A DNA stretch of 64,000 bases. Origin: Branchiostoma floridae. Its lineage: Eukaryota > Chordata > Leptocardii > Amphioxiformes > Branchiostomatidae. Position 1 is the first letter of the stretch, and every line of letters starts with the position of its first letter. The stretch is taken from assembly GCF_000003815.2 (NCBI RefSeq), contig NC_049997.1, forward strand, positions 12,520,228 to 12,584,227, in the 5' to 3' direction. Below the pieces are notes generated by a model. The model was not told where the DNA came from, made no database searches, and saw only the letters and a program-made list of their open reading frames with translations. Positions 11,701 through 26,300 of this stretch are shown here, one piece after another. The position numbers and the translations under genes are program-made.

Positions 11701-14700
11701 TCCTTCATGACGAAGAAAAACTTCCGTCGTTGTTCATTTTTTACTTTCATCCTTTCTGTAGATGCAGCACCAGGTGGATACACCTTTACAGGAGCTGAAA
11801 TTTTGAACGTCGTAAATATAGGTCTTATATATACTACCTACTGTATCTTGTTCTATTTCCAGGATTCTTACTACTTCATGCGTTGTTGCTTTTGAAAAAA
11901 AATCGTTAATGTGCCGTGAAAGTGTCGTGGTTTACCTTTTTGATCATAAAGGTGAAGGTGGAGGTCTTTTTCTTTGATACTGTATGTCTTCTGCTTGTTG
12001 GAAGGCCTCTGGTTACAGATCAAGGCAAAAAGAGTCGCCAGGAACAATATCTGTTGGTATATAAGTACAGTATCATCAATAACTTAGTCATTAGCTATAC
12101 AATTCAAGATACTAGGATGTAGCGGAGCGACAGAAATTGGTTAACAAAAGGATACAGAAACAAACAATTTACCTCGGCAGTTTCGGCGATGATGCTTGAG
12201 AAACCGAAAGAAAAGAAGAAGGTCTTTAGCCAGGCCTCACTCTTCTTTCTACCCCAGTCCAGACTGTACAGGATCACAAAGAATGACGAGAGGATGGAAA
12301 CCATCGCCACGAGAAACCACGCCACGTACTTTGACCATCGGGACAGTACACCTTTCCATGACCCTTAGGGGACAAAGAAAAAATTATCTTTATTGAAATA
12401 GAAACAACCATTTGAAAAAAGATAAAATGATTTGCTGACTGATGCAACTTCCATACGTTGGATATTGGAATGTTAAAACTTAGAAAAATTGTTTACAAAC
12501 TATACATACCATATTTGGAACTACGACGTATTCCTGGAGCTGTTATTGAAGCTGGAACCTCCACCCGGAACAGTCTAGCCGGTACCAGGACAACAGGTAG
12601 CACCATGACAACGGTCATGAGACTCACGTACAGCTCCTTGGTTACAAAAATTCAGAAAGAAAAATTTGCGTTAGCATATGTTGGTAGGATTGAGGTAGAA
12701 GGTTTCAAAAAACAAGAAGGTTCCCTTACTTGAAGGGTGATCTGTACAAATCCAAGGTCAAACACGGTGTTCTTTGTCACAAAGCCCTCGTCACTCTTGT
12801 ACCACATGGCGTTGGACAACATGATGCTGTTGAAAACAGCACAGCAGCAAGATAGACGTTCTGACTTGGTGAAATTGGATCCTAAAATGGATTTGAAACA
12901 AGTTTAATGCAACATATGCTTTTTTAGTATATATGTCGTTGCTTCTAGTGCAAATAGTTTACTGTCAGGTATATGGCCAAACGTTTTCAGCGTTTGTTAT
13001 GAAAAGGTAGCAGTATATCAGATAACGAAAGACATGGTAAATATAATCAACGACCAATGTAAATTTGATATACCTTCAGGTGACACGAAAGGAGATGTCC
13101 ACAAGTGTTGATCGTAGAACATTGCATCCGTGTTCTCTCGGAGCTGGCTACTGAAGCATCCCAGCTGTTCCAGGGTCGCCACATGCAGAACTTTCTGAAC
13201 CTGGAAGTCGCCTCGGTCTTCAGACAACCAGTCGTAGCAAATAAACTGATAGCTGTATACAATAAATGGACCAATCGCATGTGAAGGCTTTCGATTCGTT
13301 TAGTATGTAAAATTTGAGATGACGCATTATCATTTCATAATTTGATTATCACATCATTTGTCTAACATGACAATTTGTCAAAGTCAAATTTTGAAAGGTC
13401 TATTATAAGCGACATTTGTTGATTTTCTGTGATCTGCATCTATAAACCTCACTATATGAATTGCATAGAACTATGTAGTCGTGTAGTGTGGGAAGGAATT
13501 TTAACTTATACAATAATTTGACAAAATAAAACTTGATTGGCCTGTACAACCATGAGGAAGCGTAATAATGCGCTATACATTTGTCTGATGTTAGCTATAT
13601 TACTGAAAACCTAGATTCCTATATTTTGTAGACATAGGTTGGAATCAATAGTTTATAAGACCCCGACACGAAAACAAGCTGCATCTTACACTTCCTTCGT
13701 CTGTAGGTCCTTGATAATGATGTCCCTCAGAAACCACGAAGTTTCATCAACACCGATGTTGTCGTGCCAGATATGCAGCAGTTCCAGATGTCCTAGTGAC
13801 GTCTTCAGGGGCATGATGACGTCATGAGTACCACCTCGGGGCAAAGACTGCACAACACATGGAAGAGGTATTTAAAGCATTTTCCATTTGGTAAGTCTAG
13901 GTACAATTAATGTTTGATCATTAAGCCATACCCTGTACCTGTAAAGTTTAACAGAATAAGAAGTGGAATTTGAGAACAAAACACATTCCAATAAAGCAAG
14001 TGCCAAACAAATGCAGAGTTGGAATCGTACATTAAACAAACGGTTCAGACTTACTTCTCCGTCTGGGTTGATCATCTTGATGGTGGTTTTTCTCTTTGAT
14101 CCGAATACCTGTAACCCGATTCGTGCCGAGGTACCGGCACCAAGCATGGATCCGGTGGTAACGGTGATCTGGTAGAGATATGGTGCGGGCATCCTGTCCG
14201 GGGGGAGGACGGACAGCAGTGGTAACTGCTTCTTACTGTCGGTAGTTGATGACTTGTCAGTCGTTTGTCCCTGGTACAAAATAGAAAAAAAATAATTGGA
14301 ATGTAGAACTAGGAGCACTATACGGACTCTATTCAACTGCAGATTTGATAATGTAACGATTAAGGGGCACAGTACGGAAAAGGTGTACTTACTCGAAAAC
14401 GCTGAAAGTCGACGTTGAGTATAATCATTAACACCAAGTAAAGAGCCCACTCGCAAATAACCGTGTAGAAAACGAGGTTGTTGTCATTAAGGATGCTGGG
14501 ATCTTTGAAGATGTCGTCTAATTTGATAGTATTTGGAAGGGCGTGCAAGGAGCCGCCAATGACAGCCTTCGGCCTAGGAACGTCGCAGTTACATCTGATG
14601 GTGCTATCAGATGGATTCACGCCAATCTGATATAGAAAAGCATATCTTAAAGTAGGAAGAAATGGTTGTAGACGGTCGTGATAATTTTAAACAGAAAGCG

Positions 14701-17343
14701 TATTACAGTCTAAAAACGACAAGCGGTATCTTGTCTACTTTGAGCCAGAATACTCTCCAATAAAGAAGATATAACCAATATAACTACATTTACTGTCAGT
14801 GTTAAAGACAACAGTACACATATTTTTAACACATGGGTCAGGATCAAATCTTTGAACCTACCCCACAGCCTGCGTCTTGCCACTTCTCGAATGTATGATC
14901 CCAATTAAGACATCTCACTGTTGAGGCCTGAAGTACGAAATCTTTGGGCGAAGGTGCCGTTTGCAAAAGGCTGTGAGATTCTAAAGAGATATGTTGACAT
15001 TTTTAATATCTTTGATAATCGATATTTTTTATTATGATGATGATGATAATCGCATTGAATCTTTAGCATACCCAATTCAAATTGTCACTCCACACAGAAA
15101 ATGTGAAAATGATGAAACTGTATGTATAGTTTTTGTCACAATGGTCAAAATTGAGTGACCACAATGGTCAATTTTCCTCATTACAGTGAAGTGGTTTGCC
15201 TTGTAAAGTTACGAGTTGTATACGCATTCTTGCCTTGACATTAAAATGGAAATTACATCAAAATGTTTGATAATTAACCTGCTTTCTGTATCCCAACATA
15301 AAGTCTCCCTCGCCGTTTCTTGATATTTGGAACAAATTTTCGCGCGCTGCTTGTGCCTCGACGCCAAGCAAGAACAGCATCTTCCTCCTCAACTATCATC
15401 TTGTCGTCATAAAACTCCTCTGTCGGTAGCGTGTCGTAACGGAAGTACAGCCTGAAGGCAGCGGAGGGATCCCACCATGATAGCTGCATCACAACTACAG
15501 TAGTATCAGCTGGTACATCAAATGCATATAAAACCATCGTCGCGTTGCTGTTTTGTCCAACGACAATGCCACCCAGAGCAAACTGTGCCCCAGCAAGACC
15601 ACGCTCCGGAATGTCACGTTTTTGACGTCTTGGGTTTTCAGTGTTTTCAGTACCTTGACTTTCGACAGGTTGGGAGAGGTTCATCTGCACAGAGCAGTTG
15701 TGGTCAAAGCGTTGGGATCCCCACGAAAACATGGTCACAGGCGTGGTGACGTTTTGTCCAAATGTAGAGACATTCCAGGAAAACAAGTTCCTCTCCATCA
15801 CAATCATCTATAACAGACATAACCTTGCGGTAAAATGATCTAAATCATTCCTGACGCACTTAACATTACAAACTGTATAATCAACATGAAAATCCTCATT
15901 TTTCCTTTTCGCAAATGATGGATGACGTTATCTTAAAATATTACCCAGGTTACTGGTTACGCTATAACCATTAATTGGTAGTTAAGTACTCACGATGATA
16001 GATTTTTTTTTATATTGTTTGCCTGCATGCTTTGCAACCTGTAACTTTTATCGTTATTTCACCACCAACCAGTGTTCCTATTTGTAGAATTATGAATATA
16101 TTGGAACTGACTGTAGAATTATGAATATATTGGAACTGACTGAAACGCACTTGCATGAAATGCAAACGAAAAGAATAGCATGACCACTGACCTTGGCATC
16201 TGCACCCCCTTCTATATTACAATATGTGGGAGATGCTGACACGTTAACTTGACGACTCTCAAGCATTATATCTCTCCTAGTGGACCTTGCAACCGCAACA
16301 GCGACGTCATCGTTTTCAAATGCCTTCATGTAGTCGTCGGTGGCTGGCAACATGGCCAGAAGATTATTGGCTGTTCGTTCCATAGTTTGTTCCAAAGACA
16401 GTCCAGCGTTACGAAGCTGTACGTTACAGACAATTTCACGAATGAAACCCTTTGCAGTATTACGACTAAACCTAGATAATGATATAGCTTGCTTACATTT
16501 ATCCATTACCTGATTGAAATGTACGAGTGGATGCATACTATTTACACAATTTGGCTATATAGAGGGATATGAATTCAGCTTGTTCAAAACCCTTCTGCTA
16601 TCTCTCATGCCAAGACTAATTTACTAGGTGCCTCTTAATCATGCAATTATTTTAGCCTACTGGCATGAATTTAATAACAGGTTTACAGCCGACCTTTTGC
16701 TCGTATTTCCATTGTTGGTCTTTTTGGTTCTTCAGCTGTTGCTTAGGAGACGTCTTGTCTGAGTTGACATCTATGCCATCCATTCCAAATAGAGGCGTTG
16801 TGGTATCGGGAATGGTCGACGTTCCTGCAGGCAGCATTTGAACGAGACTGGGCACGGTCTGTACCACGGCTGAAACAGTTTAGGACCACGGTTAACGTTG
16901 GTATTATTATTCTTTTACAAACACAATCGCTACAAAATCGAACATTTGCATAGGTCTAACATTTCCCTGTGTTGTAAACTGGTTTCGAATCTGGCATGTC
17001 AAATATTTTCAAACCTTCTATACTGTACTGTATTTAATGAAATGAATGAAATGGGCCTTCTGATTGCTCAAAGTCGTCTGCTTATATGATGATAGTACAC
17101 AATATATCATGCTTTATGCATATATATACGTATATCTATTCATATCACAAAGATCTAACCATTCAACTTGGACTTCTATGTATGTATGTCGTACATACCA
17201 TCAAGCAGCGTCTCCATCGTCGATACAGATGCGCCTTGAGAGCCCCTGATGAGATCTGAAGACTTCCCCAGCAGATCTATACCTGCCACCTGTTGAAAGT
17301 TTAGGGGAAAAGTATTCACTTTAGTCTTATATGGCTCATGTGA

Positions 17344-17379
<36 letters not shown>

Positions 17380-20300
17380 ACGTTGTTCGAAAGAGTGTAT
17401 ACCTTTATGCACATACAATCAAACGTAAGTTCCGCTGCAATATCACTGACGATGACTTTACGGTGATGGTGATGAATTGGATCGAAAGTGCCTTTTGCAT
17501 TGGTGATTTATCAACATTCACATACCAAACGTTATCAAAATCCATTTGTACCCTTTTAAGTTATGCTGTTCATACACGTAGCATACAGACTCGCAACTAT
17601 CACGTTTATGGTGGGGTTGTTGAAATGAGGCTATTTTTCCGTAACATTACCGTACCAGTTCGGGAGTGAATCCGGCCAGGGCTGATTGTGACGTGTTGAC
17701 TTGGAGTAAGTTGTTAATCCCTGTAACAATTCCAATCACGTTTTCCAAGGAAGCTACCTCGCCGTTGGATTGGTCCATTTGATCTTTAAGACGTTGTAGC
17801 TAGAAGACAAATAGAAATATTTTCATATCTATTTTCTTTCTGGATCAGTTCGACTCGTAAAGGAACTCCAAAGGAAGAAACTGTGATATCCAACAAAGGA
17901 TGTACAGAAATATATAAGTGCCATCCCATCATAAAATTGTTTAGGAGCAGAAATTGAATGCAATTCATCTTCAGAAATTGTTTGGCAATAAAGCGATTGT
18001 TATCTATTTTTTTGTATTCTTTCCGCATCTAAAATAACATACAAATATAAGCCAATTACCGCATCAAGAGGACTAAGCGTCCTGTAAGGTGTGGACAAAT
18101 CCACTTCGCCATTGTCTTGAAGGAAAGGATAAAAACGATAACATGTAACTTGTACATTATTAGCCTTCCAACACACATAAAATGTAGCAAATCAGTGGTA
18201 AACCGCCTTGTTAACACGACGCAAAAAAAGGTTTTAAAATACACTTCTCGGCATACACTTAAAAAAAAGCCGAATGAAACCCTTCAGATAAACTTAATAC
18301 CATGATTACTCCAAAATTGCATAGCATTGCGATACCGGTTTGATGGTGCTTTTTTTTACTTTATACATACCACTTGGTGTTGTCAGTGCCTTTGGTGTGA
18401 CAGTTGTCAGCGGAGGATCTGCAAAACAACAAGTGACAGTATGGGCGTCATTGGTGTATTCTGGAGAAGTATGTTTTATCTAGTGATTAAAACGTGGATG
18501 TTTCGAAATGAGCCAAATGTTGTAGATTCACATGAAACAAACACAGGTAATTTGTCCTTAATCTACGCCTGAATTCAAAGAATTGCGAGTGAGTTTATTA
18601 GCCTGACCTGTCGTAGCAGCCGTCGAAGTTATCTCGAAATTATCCATCACAAATGTTCTTGGTTTCGCTGTGGTATCTGTAACATAGACGTAATTGGTTT
18701 TTCAAGACAGCTAATAAGATTGCATTGGATCCTCTGAGCTAGCTATTGTCAGCAAGCTGTCATCCTCTGTGATAACACGTAATCGTCCTGTGTGATAACA
18801 TTTTAACAAAAAAAGTCAATTCAAGTTGTTGTTACCTTTTCTTTTAGGTGGAGTGGTGAAGTCTTCATCAAGCCAAAACGTGTTGGTATTGATCTTTAAT
18901 CCCGGACTGGCTGTCGTAGTCAGCACTGGCTCCGTTGTACTCAGCAACTTTGTTGAGGCAGGCAAAGACGTCGTTGTGTCTTTTACCACGTCAATGTTGT
19001 CAGCTGAAAACAAAATGAAACCAAGTGAAGCCTGTAGAGCTTCATGAATAATATCGGTTCTTGCACCTGGTAACAGAGTATCTATTGAGATACTTATTGA
19101 TAGAAATATTGCCCTGACAGAATTATTAAATCACCCGTTGAATATGAACAATTCTATAATAAATACAATACATGAGATGTATAAAATGGGTTGTTAACAT
19201 ACCGGTGGTACCAAAGCACATAACTTCCACACTACGTCCGTACATGCTGACGGCTTCAATCCGGATGATGTACTTCGTCGTTGGGAAGAGTTCCGTTATG
19301 TTGAGCTCCGTTTCGGCAGGGGAAATACTGTAACGAAACACAAGGTTTATAATTTACTAGTACTTCTAAACTAATAGTAATGTATGTTGATGAAGATTAG
19401 ACATCGGGATATCCAGGTACGCAATAAATTGTATAAACCAACTGCACAGTACCTGCACACTAGCGAACTGTTAATGACGATATGAAAACTATTTGTTGCT
19501 TTTATATTGTTTTGGACAAAGCACAAAAACATCAGCTACAGAAAGAATGCATATATATTAAGGAGAAGTCCATCTTTATATAAGAATCATGACAAAGGTT
19601 ACATGTATATCATATTGGATGATGGCTGAAAGCTTACCTAAAATGTATCTTTTCCTGACTTGTAGCATCGGTTACCGTGAGATCATAGGATATGACAGCT
19701 GCGACAGGCGGAGTCCATACCACGTGCAGCCAGCTGGAGGAGGCGGTCTCAACTTTCACCTCAGTCGGTGGGTCCGTACCTTTACATTACAAAGTAATGA
19801 ATCCGTGAATAGTTCCACCGACGTATGTAATACATGTACACTTGGTATTAAGCCTTTAATTGCTAACTTTTCGGTAGTCCTAATGTTACCTTCCTCGGGG
19901 CATTACTGACCAGTTCCACTTCTACAATTCGTAGAGGGAAGCCGAATCACATTCAGTATTGTTCTCAAAAATGTGGGAGATCTATCGAAACGTCGGCAGG
20001 CAATTGTTCTCGGTTGTTAAGAACCTTGATAACCCGAAATAGTGAATGTTGACCACGAGTCTTCTTAAATGACATTAATAGTTGGAAAATATTGATAATA
20101 ATGAAATTTCTAGAGTCGTAAAGTTAAAAATATTTCATGCTACACTTAAAAAATAACATACTGCATGTCATTAAACTCGATAGTAGATGATCCTCGTTTC
20201 TCTTTCCTTTGAATGGTCATCAGCTTTATAAACATAAACATACCTGTGGTAGCCGTTAAATCAATTATCCCACTCCTTCCAAACCTGCTGACCGCCGTCA

Positions 20301-23300
20301 AACTGATGGTGTAATGAGTTGCAGGGACAAGTCCATGAAGCCAATAGGTAGCAATGTCTCCGGAAAGGGTGACAGAACTGAGTGCTCTTCGTTTTCTACG
20401 TTGCTCTGCACTGCTGTGCGTCAGATGGTATTCCGACAGCTTAGCAACTGGCGGGATCCAGGACAGAGCCAGGCTGCTGTACCCAATGTTGTCCACTGAC
20501 AGCTGCCGTGGAGGATCCGTATCTGTCGTTTAAATGAAAAATATGGCGTCGTACTTGTATGAGTAAAAAAAGATAATGCAGTCATCCTTAATTGAGGTGA
20601 AGCATAATTTGTTTACGTTTTTCAAGTAGCTATTAGCTGTGCAATGCAGCTTTACTGTGGTTTTGTTTACAACTCGTCTTGAAAAGTAGTATAGGTTATC
20701 GATTGTAATAGAATTTCATAAGCGATGCAAATGTGTTGAATGTAATATTTATATTACAGAAAAAAACGTTAAGGCAGTCATCCTAGAAAAGTGGACGTGT
20801 AGAGGTTACCAATTAGAACAGAACTTCATAAGCAATATGGAAATGCGTGCGAGATGAATATGAGATATTGAGTTTTTACCTGTTATGATGGTTACACTTG
20901 CTTGCGGTCCCTCGACGTAGAGACTAATGCATGTTATTGCCACCACGTACTCTGTAGCCGGAGTTAGATACGTGAAAGCGGTCGAAGTCGCTGAGTCAAG
21001 CAGGTACTGTGTGGAAACTGTGAGTGCTGTTTCCTTGTCTATCAGCCACACCCTGTACGCAACCACTAGGGCCCTGACAGGCTTTTTCCAATGGAAAATG
21101 GCTGAATTCTCGGTGACGTCGCTGAAGGTGAAGTTCATGGGAGGTGGCAGGTCTGTATTTGAAATAGGTGGTTACTGTAGTTCATACGTTGAGACAAAAA
21201 TAGTTGCTGATTACCGACCTTTGTAAAAAACAATTAAGATGATTTTGGACATACAGTCCTTGAGATAAGCAACATCAATGTTTGGCAATGTTTTGATCTA
21301 ACATAACGTATTGGTAGTGCATTCCAAGGGTTGCTACCTTTCTTTCAATTATAATTCATATTTGACGAGCATCCAATTAGATAATTAGTAACTAATTCAT
21401 AAAACATTCATAACTGTTGATCTTAAGTTTTTCTACATAATAAAATAGCATAATTACCAGTTGTACACTCTACATCAGCGTTAGCGCTGTCATTCCACAG
21501 TCCAAAGCTAAGAACCGTGAGGGAATACTGCACCCCGCTGAACAAGCCGGATATTGTAGCATTGGTGTCGTTACGACTTCGAAACGATGTCATCAATGAC
21601 GACTGGGAGAATCCTGAGCAGGAAAAAAATGTTGATAAAATGACTAACTTTGCTAATCAGTGGCCAAAAGAAAAATATCATAACTTTATTGTACAACAAA
21701 TGTAGAAGATACTTGTACTGTACATGACAGCTTTTGTAACATAATTAAAGAAAATCTAGGACAATAAATCACTCTACATACAGGAAACTAGTGGAGAGAG
21801 GAGACGTCATACATACATGTATTGTCTTTGCTGAATTCTATACACAAATAATCATACAAAAATAACCATTATTCGCAACTATAGCAAACCTTTGCCATAA
21901 TTCGTAAACGCAAAATTAAGAAAGGAGAATTGTAAATGGAGGGAAACGGAAGAACTTACCGGATACAGGGATGTACAGAACACTGTAACCCATAATGTGA
22001 GCAACTGGCTTCACCCAGCTTACAGAGATGGTGGTTGTTGTTGTGGACAGACAAGTCAGACGTGACATGGGATCAAACCCTGTAGGATAAAATATGTACA
22101 GAAACAGTAAATTGTTTTAGTAGTATCTCTTTAACCACTACGCATGTCATGTGATGTGATGTGTGCATGTCTATTACATTTATTGTATTTTAAGTCTATT
22201 GAAGGCTATTCCACTGGCAAACCCGTTTGATGACCAAAATTACATACTATTGTTAGAAAAACATTTATGTTATCCCTGAAAGGATGCAAGAAGCGAGGTA
22301 ACATTGAAAAACAGAGTTCCGAGATCTCAACCCTACGCGATGGTACCATTTTCAACATGTCGAAATAGAAGCTTGTGATTACTTAGAAATTTTCAAAGCC
22401 CTTACCGTTACAGGCGAACTGGTCCGTACTAATGTTATACCCAGTCGCACAGGAGCAGTTGAAGCCACCAATGGTGTTGGTACAGAACTGCCCACAGCCT
22501 CCGTTTGCTGTCTCACATTCATCAATATCTAACAGCAAAAAAATTAAACAACTTAATCGATTATGTAACCTTGGATGATAGTATGGAGCAATAATTTATG
22601 ATTTTACATTGTGTACATATCATAAAATTATACAAACCATCGCAGGCGAACCCGTCGATATTCAGGATGTAGCCAGAATGACAGAGGCACTCAAAACTAC
22701 CGATGCTGTTGTTGCAAATCTGACCGCAGCCGCCATTCGCAGTGTCACATTCATCGATATCTTGAATAAAAAGAAAATAACACATTTTTTTAATATTCTG
22801 AATGGTCATTGCGTCACGTGTATGCAAAAAATGGCATACGTTAAACCATTTGAAGGGCAATGCATAAACACTATTTCATACACATTGTAAATCATGCTCT
22901 TTTCCATGGACCCGACTTTTCCCGTTTTTCGTTCCTACATATTGTTTTCTTTACTTTGTAATAAGCTGATATTCATTAGGCCAAACTGGACCCTTAATAC
23001 CACAAACCACTGACGGTTTAGCTGGGAGGAAATAAAAGAAGCTATAAAACAATTGTACACGTTGAAACCCAACGTCACATTACATACCATTACACGCGAA
23101 ACCGTCTTCATTCAATACGTAACCATTGTCACAGACGCACTGAAAACTTCCAATGGTGTTGCTACACGTCTGCTCACAGCCGCCATTTGCTGTGTGGCAT
23201 TCGTCGACATCTAAACAAAAAATATTAACAGTAAAGAAAACAGCAATACTAATAAAGATGATTTACTAACTTGAGTAAATAAGAAACAAAAATAAACAAA

Positions 23301-26300
23301 AGTAAGAAAGATATTCCTCACCATCACAGGAAAACCAATCGCCGTTTAAGGTGTAGCCAATTCCACATGAACACTGGAAACTTCCAACGGAGTTGGTACA
23401 AGTCTGGTCACAGCCACCATTTGCAGTGTCGCACTCATTCATGTCTGTATGTTAAATAACAATATGCTATTATGAGTACAAAAAATGCATCAACAGATGC
23501 AAGGATTAATAAGAGACCATTGAATGTTACATATCAATCCATATACAAAATAATTGTAAGCGACATATGTCCTATTTTACACAGCATTTGTGGCTTGTTA
23601 GTCTAGAAAATGCCTTTATCAAAATGACGGCCATAACTTACCATCACAAGCCATGCCATCGCTATTCAATCTGTACCCGGTGGAGCAGGAACAATCAAAA
23701 CTCCCTAGGTTGTTCGTGCAATGCTGCTCACAACCACCATTAGCAAAGGCACACTCATCTACATCTGTGGTGAAAAATAGGGGGCACGTACAAGGCGTTA
23801 GTAGCGGGAAATGTCAGACTATAACTTGCTACATACATATCGTCACCGTTCGTTTTACGTCTAGACATGGAGACTAGTAAAGCATAGTACAAGCATCATG
23901 ATAATGACAACAGTAATATAATAATGATGGTGGCTATGATAATGACGAAGACAACGGATTTTGATACGGTGGTGAATGTGGAAAGACTTCCTTCGGTTAG
24001 ATTTCACTATTGGTAAAAAGCTAATGACACACTCACAATGTTTAATGTACCTTTTAACTGAAATCATAATATAGCATAGCATTACATGTAGAATTTGCGA
24101 AACAGAACGTACATGTACCAAAACAGAAATACATACCGTCACAAGTAAAGCCATTACTGTTTATGCTGTAGCCAGCCCCACAGGAACATTGAAAACTCCC
24201 GATGCTGTTCGTACATGTCTGCTCACAGCCACCGTTTGTAGAGGTGCATTCATCCACGTCTGTATTGATTGATAAATAAAATCAGATGTATACTTGTGAC
24301 GTCGTAGGATTGAAACCTAAACATGCAGTATCTGAATTTTTATTCAGAATATAGCTATAGCTCTAAATATGGCGATTCTCATCTTCACAAAACTGCACAA
24401 GCTGCTCTATCATTGGCTTTTGATTTAAAGATGTAGATGAAAATTTTTCATGGAGCAAACGAAACTTTGCCTAAACCGATATTTTAAATTAATCTTGTTT
24501 ACATCTATCCTGAGAAATGCTGTAGTATAATAGCTGACACGTTGGTAAATGTATTTTTTTTATGTTGAAACATTGCTTCATGTACGGTTCTGTATGAAAC
24601 GCGTATGAATATAGATTGCTGTAATATTTTATTGTGATCAACAAATAAAAAGGAATAACAAAGAAACATACCGTCACAAGTAAATCCGTCACTATTCAGA
24701 CTGTACCCATTTTGGCACGAGCACTGGAAACTTCCGATAAGATTGGTGCAGGTTTGCTCACAACCACCATTTCCAATGGAGCATTCGTCGATGTCTGTAC
24801 AAAATCAGAGATATGTTTTAATTTTCTTTGGTTAAGCCACGAGAACTGTACTTTGTTTCTATTGACAACAAGTACAAAATCGAACGAAAACATTTTAACC
24901 CAACGTACTTTCATTCAGCAGGCAGAAAAAGATTGTGAAGTAAAAAATGTGAATCAACAAACATGAGTTTAATTGAATATATCCTTTACTTTTTATGTGC
25001 AGTCAAACCCCCACGTCTTATCTGCTATGTCTAAATTAGTAAAATGTCTTGAATAGTTGCTATTTTGTTTATTTTCTAAGCCATATTTAGACCTCATGTG
25101 TACAGAACAGTCAGAACCGACGAGTGTTTGCGCGAGCTTCGTTTATTGGGTGCTTTTATGATGCAGCCATTGTCTTTATATACCGTTTGATCACATTTGA
25201 TATAAAAGGCTATATTTTCGAGTACGTGTGACTGTTTGTCTGTCTGTGGACGTCTGAACGGCGTACCTTGTAGGTTTTCGATGATATTTTGTTGGTAGGT
25301 GTTGGCCTATAGTCGTGATTTTGGGATGGTGCATATATAGCTTTTGTGTCCGGAACGAAGTGACAGACGTTTTGGCCCTTTCAGCACAGAACTATTTGGT
25401 GCATGATATGAAATTTACTCACCGTCACAAAAATACCCGTTGGCATTCAAACTATAGCCATTTCCACAGGAACAATAGAAGCTGCTGATAGTGTTGGTAC
25501 AAGTCTGAGTACAGCCGCCATTGGCACCCGAACATTCGTCCACATCTGCATTTAAAAAAGACAACATACTGAAATATTATCGTGCTTGCATTTAAAATGT
25601 TGCTGAGAAGGTGTTTTTTTTTTATTTTTTGTTTTTTTTTCGATTATCAATTGTCTAGTGACACGGTATATGGTTCAATAGCAAGACCTTTGATGGGTTC
25701 CTAGCCGTTTGTCCGGCTTGTAACACGGCAAATAGCCTTTTTAGTTGCAGGCAAATGGGCATAAATTTTACACGTATTTATGAAATACTAAATCCTTCGT
25801 AATATTTAATGCAGAGTCTCACCAGCACAAGTGCGACTGTCGCTATTTAACCTGTAGCCAGTCCCACAAGAGCACCAGTAACTCCCGATGATGTTGTTGC
25901 AGTTTTGCTGACAGCCGTCATTTCCAACGTTGCATTCATTCACGTCTGTAAAATGTAAACGGACAACTTATAAAGGTTAGGCATTGTCTACAAGACAAGT
26001 ATTTTCCCACCTTAACATGCCTTTCATGATTAAAAAAGATTGAAAATAAAATAGCTGTAAGACATCACAGCTAAAACCATAGTCTTCAACACTGATTTGA
26101 GACTTACGAGTACATAGCACTATATACATGATATCTTGCCGTTTGTAAAATACGAATGTTTTGCTTCTTACCATCACATGTGTAGCTATCTACGTTCAAG
26201 TTGAAGCCTGTCACACAGAAACACTCGAAGCTTCCCATTGTGTTGCTGCATACATGGTCACAGCCACCATTTGCAGCTGAACATTCGTCAATATCTGCAT

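Larger units (their letters stand above)
5767..18990. repeat. Segmental duplication, unit 1
   Basis: This block matches 43556-57621 in the same orientation. The offset grows from about 37.8 kb at the left end to 38.4-38.8 kb because each copy has its own insertions. Identity looks uneven by eye: very high including introns at about 10.3-16.9 kb, clearly lower at 5.8-9.0 kb and 17-18.8 kb. The right limit cannot be set because unit 2 ends in the gap. Confidence 0.85.
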
